Shown one piece after another: positions 56,705 through 64,000 of a stretch of DNA of 64,000 nt. Numbering within the stretch: position 1 is the first letter of the stretch; each line of letters opens with the position of its first letter. This DNA comes from Parelaphostrongylus tenuis (lineage: Eukaryota > Nematoda > Chromadorea > Rhabditida > Metastrongylidae). The notes beneath the pieces are model-generated. The model saw only the letters and a program-made list of their open reading frames with translations. It was not told the DNA's origin and did not search any database. Location: assembly GCA_019055375.1 (NCBI GenBank), contig JAHQIW010004735.1, positions 124,001-188,000 on the forward strand, in the 5' to 3' direction. Made by a program: the position numbers and the translations under genes.

Positions 56705-56935
56705 CAATATACCCACTGATGCAAAGTGATGTGCAAAACGTGACATCCGCCTGACGCAAAAGTTTTTCAAATCAGTTTACATCAGTGGGTTATTCAGTAT
56801 TCGTGATTTCTGATGCTTTTACTGAATTTTTCGAACGTGGTATGATATTTCCTATATTCCTAAGAGAATTGAGTGGCGAGCGAAAATATGACACAAAGCG
56901 AGAGTTGACCCTGGCTCACTATTAGTAAAGTGAAA
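56705..56935. repeat. Remnants of S3 and S1 repeats
   Basis: 56710-56795 is a short inverted repeat (ACCCACTGATG ... CATCAGTGGGT) with GATGTGCAAAACG. 56850-56935 (CCTAAGAGAATTGAGTGGCG) matches the end of S1. Confidence 0.5.
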
Positions 56936-58014
56936 TTGGTGAAATGCGAGTACAACTTGAGCTTGAGGTCAAATCATGATTTATACTGAGACATTTTTCT
57001 CTGGACAGAGCTTTCCACCTGAGCTTCCAATTAACATCCAATATTACAAGTCTCGACAGTTTTGCTGGTGTATTTTGTTTCTAAGAAAACTTTTTGGTGC
57101 GCTGTTATAACCAAAGGAAAGATGGCTTTCGCTCAGCGAGACCATGGCACTAAGCCACCGCGCTTCTTCCGTTGCCAACTTTGCGAAACCCAATCATCCT
57201 CTAATTGTTAAAGCGCACTAAAAATCTCTTTTATCAAACTAAGGACACCGATGATACTTTTGAGATTTATTCTGGGGAATGTTCGAGCGTGAAACAAAAT
57301 ATCATTTCCATTTTGACGGCATATAAGTAAAAAAGTTTGAAAATAAGTTGCACCTTGAGATTTACGTGATTTAAGAATCGAATGCCTACTAAAACTTCAA
57401 AAAAAAAAACAAAAAGCATGTTTTTCCAGCAGGACGAAACATGCTAAAAATAACGAAAATGTGCCCAATGTGGTAGTTTTTGACGTAATTTAGATTTTCA
57501 TCATTATTAAGGAAGGTTTGGTCAACTATCAAAGATGAATGATTGAAGAGACTTCGGTAAGACATTGGTAGTGTGAAATGTCAATGCCCCCCAATGAACA
57601 ATCAATTGAGCCATATTATCAAAAGTAATTGTTTGCTAAAGTTAGAAATTTTATCCATCTTGTACCTTTCAAATCCTCTTTTGAAGCAGTTATGCCTATT
57701 TTCAAAAAAGTCGTTATGATTTGTATGTCCGCAAGCAAATATGTATTATCTGTGAACATTGTAAAGCTTCTAATCGTAGATGTTGTAAGAATAATTCAAC
57801 AAATAGTATAATAATATTAATGGTCAAATAAGTTGATCGCATATAGTCATATTTACTACTGTGACGGGCGCCAATGTAGATTATTGACCACGCAGCGCAA
57901 TGATAAGTGGTTTTAAAGCGACCCACATGGTACTCAACGTATTAACCACCCTTTAGCTCCACGAGAAATTGTTATCCGTGTTAAATAACAGTCTTCTGTT
58001 GACTCTAAGCTTGA

Positions 58015-59070
58015 TTCTTATTGTGAAGGAACAAATGAAAACCAATCTCAACCGCTGGAGAGGAATTTCTTATAGGAGGAGTAGTAACCTTTCGAAAGCT
58101 GATATTCATGCTACAGCCTCACGTCGCCGATTTTCGAAAAAGTCTTTCCTTGACGTTGCCACAGGAGGAGATTTCTTGCGTTGCAGACTTGCATATTTCT
58201 TGCCGGACAGAGCTTTTCTTTGGACTGTTTGTAATTATTCGAAAGCGTAATCGTTTCAATTCCACCGCTGTGCTTATACCATGAAAAGACCGCTTCTCTG
58301 TAGCGCAGAGGTTAAAATAAGGTTGATTCACATGCGCAAGCAAAGTGGTCTTTGGCCAATTCATCGGCCGCTAGTTGAGGCACCAATGGGGGTTGCGCAA
58401 TCATCGATCGATTTTCGAACGGTCTCATGTTAGTGTGAATCTTTAATATTCATTTAGGAATTGTTTCTCCGCTTTAAAAGGGAAAATCCAAACAAAACGT
58501 GTGCCTCTGCTACAAAAGATTTTGAACACACTTAATTTGCCATGAATACAGATGAATCACTCATCATTAATATCACTTTGATAGAATTCAGAAGGCTGGA
58601 AAGTCTTAATTTTTTCCAACAATGATTCGAGCATATTGAGATACCACGAGATTTCCTCTATATGTTCACATGCTCAAAAATCGATCGATAATTGCGCAGC
58701 TCATATTGTTGCCTATACTAGCGGCCGGTGAAACGGCCGAAGATCACCTTGCTCGTGCATGTAATTCAATCTTATTTTCTTTGCTGGTTTGAAAAGAAAC
58801 GGTCTTTATAGGATATCGGCACAGCGTTGGAATCAGAAATTACGTTATCGAATGATTTCCAATGATTCAAAGAAAGAGCTTTGCCCGGCGAGAAACATGC
58901 GAGTTTGAGGCATAGTTTTGTGTGGATTTCACAGCGTTATAAATTTGTTTTAAAAACCGGCGACATGGGACTATAGATTGAAGTCTCAGCTTCCAAATGA
59001 TTACTAACACGTCTATGAGAACTTCTCCGGTAAATAAGATCGGTTTTTCGCTTGTTTCCTTATAATCAGA
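58015..59070. repeat. Foldback element FB-3
   Basis: The left arm (GAACAAATGAAAACCAATCT ... GGAAATTTC-like ... CACGTCGCCGATTTTCG) and the right arm (AAAACCGGCGACATGGGACT ... AATGATTACTAACACGTCTA ... GATCGGTTTTTCGCTTG) are inverted. Nested within are further inverted segments around ATCGATCGATTTTCGA (about 58405) and AAAATCGATCGATAATTG (about 58677). It is the clearest full member of the family and sits in the large gap of the SLC6-like gene. Confidence 0.65.
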
Positions 59071-59192
59071 AAGAAGTTTGACAGTGATTAGGCTGATACA
59101 GACAATCTGCTCTATTGCTTTTATTGGTTTCATATAGGTTATGAAATTGGTATCTAATAAAATTCAATAGAATGAAGAAAAAAGTGTATTAG

Positions 59193-62100
59193 ATGTACAA
59201 AAGCTCAAGTGGTAAGGATATGAAAATGGGATTCCATGTATTCGAGTGCATAGTTTCACCACCAACCGAATGGAATGCAGCTAATGCAAAAGTACATTTA
59301 TGGTCAGACGTAAGACACTTTTTGTGTCCAAACAATTACAGCTCAATGAGCAACTATAGATTACTATAAGATCTTGTCTAATACTTATCACTTCACTCAA
59401 TGATGAAATGTGCTACAGGGCGGTGGACGTGGTCGACCGTATTGAGTATTGGAAATTCTCGAATATTTAACACTGACCATTTGACACTCCTACACCATAA
59501 ACAGATATTTGATTCAGCGAGTGTTTTATTACTTCATACTGTTCACCATATACTGTTTAATTGGTATGGCTGGTGAGAGAATTACAAGAGCCTTCCTTGC
59601 GATCATTTGTGAGTCCTTGACATGCTATCTTGTTATTTACACTCCTATTAGCTACCTTGGTTTATTGCAAGGCTTCAGAACGACACGTAAAGAGCGAAGT
59701 TATCGGGATATTTTTGCTAGTGGACGACCTTTTCCTGATCAACACATTCTTCCCGCCACGGACGCTTTAGTGTCCTTGTACGATTGGACACTTCTTTAAG
59801 CAAAACGATAAATAGGCTCCTTTTTCCCGTCTTTTCTTCTTGATAACCAAACAATAGAACAACTGTCTCAAGATGCCAGGCAACCGCAGCTTTTTCAGAT
59901 CTTACGGAAAACGTAAACTGAAACGGGTACACACACACACATGGGCACACAAATTGTGTCCCGACTAAAGAAAACGCCCTGGGAGGAACATGCTGGCTTT
60001 GGTCAACGCTTCAACGGTGGTCACAGAAAAGAAAGACAGAAACGTGCTCTAATTTCTCTCCGCCATAGTAAGCACCGTCGTTATGGAACGACTTCGAGCA
60101 TTCTGGACTGTCAAGTGAAATCTACGCATAATATAACGAATTAATGCACAGCAAGTTTTGTTCCTTTCAGATGTTGGATCCCTGAGCTGCTTTGTATTTA
60201 CTATAATCAAATTTTCATTGGAAACTGATCATTACATCTTAGCTTAGATTTTTTGGACAGTCACCACACCTGAAGCCCTTTTTTCACTCGAGGTTGGTTG
60301 AAATCTAGTAACACAGCTTTTCCGTCCGACAAAGAGTCAGTGGCGCTAACTAATTGCAGGCGTATGGAATCGCTATCCATTTTGCTCTAAAATGCAGTGG
60401 AGTGATGTTCAGCGGAATAATGGCCGCCGCTTCTTGTCGCACTAAGACCGGCAACAGCTATGGAGTATGTGATATTTTCACTCACTCATATAACAATCTA
60501 AATGTGAGAAGTGATGATATGCAGTGAACTGGCACAGTGTATAAACTGAGCTGACCACTACGCCAAGAAATTTTTGGTTTTATCAAGTAGTAGACGAACA
60601 ACAACACAGAGTTGTCTATCAAACATAGAAAGAGTCCGTCAAGGCGAACTATGCCGAAATGTGAATAGTTTCATGAATTAAGTAACTGCAGATTTGAAAA
60701 AGTGTAATTTAGCTTGCACTGGCCATCCTGCTGAATAACATATGTATTCCTCTATTCAGTTTTCTATTCACACTAACTGTTGCCGCTTATCTCATAATGC
60801 AAGACTATAATGGCTTCCATCATGCGCCCAGAAACAATGGTACGTATATGAATCTATTCTATTTTAGAAGATTGATAACACATTTTGCCTTGCAAGAAGA
60901 GGTACACTGTAATACTTTTTCTAAGATGTTAGCGAAAGCGCTGATGAGTTATCGATGCAATCCAGTGAATTTAAGAGGGAAAATCCATCGATTTTCGGCT
61001 TAATCTTTTTCCTTTTATAAGATAAAATCGCTTTTGAATGACTTCCATAAATTTTTCCAGAGTACATGCTTTTTTTCGGTACGACAGTTGACGCAATTTT
61101 TAGCAATACAGGAGATTATAGATGGGTGGTGACAGCAATCGCTCCAGTCATTGCTGCAAGACTAGTTCGTTTTTTCGGTAAATTTTTTGTTCGTTTGTTT
61201 GAGATAAAGGTAATGGTGCGTATGGACTAGCATTGACTTCAGTTGCAAAATTAACCTTGAGAATTTTTTCCGTCATGCGCTTGATATCTCGAGGGATTCA
61301 ATCGCTGACATCTTAAGAGTTTAGTCGTTTGCAGCTCTCGTCCATCGGTTGTTAAATACCATTACGAGTCCAGCTCACCCTATCTTCGACAGTCTGGCGT
61401 GTAGAACTTATCTTTAATCTTTGATCGTTGATGTGAGTGAGAGCGTTGTGAAATGAGATACCCTTAGATCTTTCGATTATAAGTTCAACAACGTCAAGTG
61501 ATCTTTTATCCTGTCTAGGAAGCCACAACGTTTCTGATGCATGCGTCAAGGTAGGGGTGCTCGTTATGCTGAAAGCATGGGCACGGAGTTGGATAGTTGT
61601 CGTTCTCTTCACTAGATCTTTGATGCTCTCAGACGCTCCCAGTGCCGCTCTCTTCCTACTGCTCAACTTTGGAGCTAACTCGTTCGTCATGTTGACTTCA
61701 CCACGTAAATAGACATAACTGGAGCATTTGGTGCTATGCAGTCGTATAGTGTGGATGGAGAATTCAAAACTTAGACGATACTCAAGAACGTTATTTACAT
61801 TAGGTTTATCCGGCGACCAATCTTTCCACAACGTTGTCGAAATTGATCAATGTTCCTCTTGGCTGATGTTTGGTGTTATAAGAACAGTGTCATCAGTCGA
61901 CCGTCGGTTTTCACTCCCATGTTGTTTGATTTTAATGTCAGCCCGAAGCTCTGGAGGTGACATTGGATAGATTTGTAGAGATGGTATTGCATTGATGAAT
62001 TTATCTTTTTTACGCCGATGGTAATACCGTTATAGAACATTACGTACTCAGCAGAGACGCCCTGGCTGTCCAGAGACTCTATGCTTGCTGCTGTTTTGAC

Positions 62101-62534
62101 TGAGTCAAAAACCTTGTCAAAATTCATGAAACTGAAACAATGCAGTCAGAGGGCGTCTTATTCAGTCGACTTTTTTCATTGTGTTTGAATGCACAATATC
62201 CAACATTACAAAGCAAGGCTCCTGATTGAGCCCTAGAAAGGAAGGGAACAAATACTTTAGTTCACCTCTGAAAGCTAATGCAAAACTTATGCAAACGTGC
62301 GAGCTAGCTTACTAACCATGTTTCTATACTCCCTTTTCAAACATTTCAGTTCTAATTCGCTTTCATTCTTTTTACTATGGCATAATGGCCGAAACACTCC
62401 TTTTGAGCGCCCATTATGATAATAGATGGAATTGCGCGCGACCGTAAACGTTACCGATGGTCGACATCTATTCTTGGAGCTACAACCATCTGTATCGGAG
62501 GATTTGTAATATGGCAGCTTCGCATTACTTTAAG
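59193..62534 (+). CDS. SLC6-like gene, C-terminal exons (TM5/6 to TM12), incomplete
   Basis: Segments in SLC6 order: 59193-59309 (GFHVFECIVSPPTEWNAANA, matching the loop before TM6; donor GTAAGA). 59419 to about 59504 (STVLSIGNSRIFNTDHL, matching the S-Y-N-x-F-x-N-N-x-x-x-D region). 59518-59608 (TM8; VFYYFILFTIYCLIGMAGER). 60760-60901 (AAYLIMQDYNGF, after TM9). 61061-61178 (FGTTVDAIFSNTGDYRW then AIAPVIAARLV, TM11). 62350-62534 (STSILGATTICIGGFVIWQL, TM12-like). TM4 and TM7 were not found, and only about 13 bp separate the TM6 and TM8 segments. The last exon needs a frame change and the 60901-61061 join is out of phase. It is probably the 3' half of the gene starting at 50527, now degenerate. 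Confidence 0.5.
61372..62127 (-). mobile_element. RTE-type non-LTR retrotransposon fragment, reverse orientation
   Basis: Reading down from 62127: VFDSVKTAASIESLDSQGV (RT motif A region), NMGVKTDGRLM with a DDTVLIT-type motif in a neighbouring frame near 61890, then CSSYVYLRGEVNMTNELAP, SSRKRAALGASESIKDLVKR and THASETLWLPRQDKRSLDVV, the order found in RTE elements. Several frameshifts and stops. It is inserted between the TM11 and TM12 segments of the SLC6-like gene, in antisense. More diverged than the copy at 49040. Confidence 0.75.
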
Positions 62535-62669
62535 GTGATGTGGCTTTCTATAAATTTAGAAAAAAGATGTTTGAAAAGTCTCTATGTTATAATTAAGCTT
62601 TAGAAATCTACAATCATATAGGGGGATGGGCATTGATGAGGTAGGCAGAGCAGACACCAAGCTTTTCAG

Positions 62670-62924
62670 CTTTTCCCTACTATGATCGATTTTATTATTT
62701 GTGCACCTCGCTCATTTCTTAGAGAAATACCGTCTCTCCGAACAGCCGGTGCCATCATTCGCCAGCAGCTGTCCTCCATTGATAAGCACAACTGTAAAAC
62801 AGCTATAGCAACTGTAAACACTGAAAATGCGGATTTCTCACCACCACAGAAAAGCAGCAATTTCCGAAAGCGCTGTGAAAGCAAACACATTTTCCTAAGA
62901 TTTGCGAATCTTTTACCTACTTAA
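62670..62924 (+). CDS. Possible terminal exon, hydrophilic tail
   Basis: After a CTTTTCAG acceptor the frame reads LFPTMIDFIICAPRSFLREI and continues polar (Gln/Ser/Lys-rich) for 84 codons to a TAA. It could be the cytoplasmic tail of the SLC6-like gene, since such tails are polar, but its phase does not fit the TM12 frame. Alternatively fortuitous. Confidence 0.3.
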   Translation, partial: LFPTMIDFIICAPRSFLREIPSLRTAGAIIRQQLSSIDKHNCKTAIATVNTENADFSPPQKSSNFRKRCESKHIFLRFANLLPT

Positions 62925-63554
62925 CACAATTGTTTTCAGAAATAAGAACTCGAATGTTTTCAAACTGATCAATTTAGGCTAATACCTTATATGTCAGTTC
63001 TCTCAATGGTGATTTACAAAACGATTACGAAATCATAGTGCTCGTGGTAACTATCACTGTGTTTCTTCATTTATACGGCAAATAACTGAAAATTAATGAA
63101 AAACCAGAACTGAGAAGAAATATAGGGTAAAAATTATTCACTACAAAATCTCAATTAATGCATCTATCGGTGGAACTCCTTTCTCAATCCACTCTTCAAC
63201 CCTTTGAGGCCAAGACTTTGATTTTCATAGACTTTTATAGTAATTTGATAGCTCAAATCACGATACACTGACGCTGTACTTGTTTTTGGGAAAAGCCTTC
63301 TCAGTGTCTGCTGTACCAGCTAAACTGAAGTCGAATTTCACACTCACCGCTTTTCGTGTTTCACGAATCGCGATACGCACAGTAGTTTGGAAGGTATTTT
63401 GAAGAGTACATTTCGTTATTTGAGAACTTGGCTTCGCTTGCCAGAAATCTCTCGATTTCTCCATCTATTTTGTAGAAGAAACTTTATTCTATCGTTCAGT
63501 GATATACTTGACCTTCTATTCTCATTTTATTTTGCTAAATGACCCCGGTTCAAG

Positions 63555-63800
63555 CGTGAAGCTAACAGCGCGAAACGTAAGTTTCTTTTCGCTCTTTCAG
63601 CGTTCTGTAAAGACCTTTCTAGGAACAAAATTTAGCTCCAGAATCATCAAAACTCATGTTACCCACTAGAAATCTTCAATGAAAAACAACCACAAATCAT
63701 AGCCGAATTAATATATTTGTATCGCGTGTAAAACGTGATCTTATTTCCGCTTCTACAGCGCACTATTGATTTTTCAAAAAGTATAGTAGTGAAGTTGCTA
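63555..63800 (+). repeat. Diverged copy of the start of the 4-kb duplication
   Basis: AGCGCGAAACGTAAG ... TTCGCTCTTTCAGCGTTCTG parallels AGTGCGAAAAGTAAC ... TTCGCTTTCACAGCGTTCTG at 118-170. GTGTAAAACGTGATCTTATT (63727) parallels the foldback element interiors (about 3097 and 47366). Confidence 0.5.
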
Positions 63801-64000
63801 AGATTGAAGCTATTAAGCGACTACTGAAAGTCGGTAAAGTAGAAAAGGTTCTGCCCTCAAAGCGAAGATTGGATTGAGATAAGAAAATACTTTACTCCTA
63901 TACTTGTAACTTGGTGCTCGGTCAACACACTGTAAATGTCTTGAAAACAAAGTAAACATCCATTTGTACCTTAACGTGTTATAAAAGCTTACATTTCTAG

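Noticed and set aside
63555..63590. GCGCGAAACGTAAG near a GTGAAG string
   Set aside because: The 5' core CTGANGA is missing; the segment is a diverged copy of the repeat at 118-170.

Overview
The window looks like nuclear DNA of a nematode, most likely a clade V (strongylid or hookworm-like) species. The reasons are AT-rich sequence, very short introns with GTAAG donors and TTTCAG-type acceptors, RTE-type non-LTR fragments of the kind common in strongylids, a 22-nt sequence matching the SL1 spliced leader at 20 positions, and a very high load of dispersed repeats. There are no bacterial-style operons. Protein-coding content is sparse, split into exons and mostly broken.

Layout. 1-4055 is one copy of a ~4 kb block repeated directly at 34202-38262; each copy carries tRNA-derived SINEs and two long inverted-repeat (foldback) elements. 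4.4-9 kb is mostly repeats (one block recurs at 46.2-47.2 kb). 9.06-10.2 kb is a degenerate 15-bp coding-type minisatellite. 10.7-11.1 kb (minus) and 16.4-16.9 kb (plus) are broken fragments of a solute carrier 6 (SLC6/SNF-like) transporter. A longer but split SLC6-like gene runs from 50.5 to 62.5 kb, interrupted by a tRNA-SINE foldback and by a Penelope-like element (PLE). A small minus-strand gene of unknown function lies at 19.3-21.5 kb, a Skp1-like N-terminal exon at 45.96 kb, and RTE reverse transcriptase remnants at 49.0-49.5 and 61.4-62.1 kb.

The most striking content is a set of hammerhead self-cleaving ribozymes (HHRs). A 447-bp element at 12946-13392 holds two minus-strand HHRs about 316 bp apart and is flanked by a 13-bp near-perfect direct repeat. 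A 1.1-kb element at 23418-24530 holds two plus-strand HHRs exactly 282 bp apart plus an inverted third copy, all inside long terminal inverted repeats. Single related HHRs lie at 14555-14602 and 44986-45037, and a short-stem HHR-like motif sits in the 3' tail of the PLE (55378-55412). The architecture (tandem HHR monomers, palindromic stem III, target duplication, a nearby PLE) fits small non-autonomous retrozymes, which are expected to produce 282- and ~316-nt circular RNAs and to use PLE machinery for copying. The circles and the PLE dependence are inferences; the ribozyme secondary structures can be read directly in the sequence.
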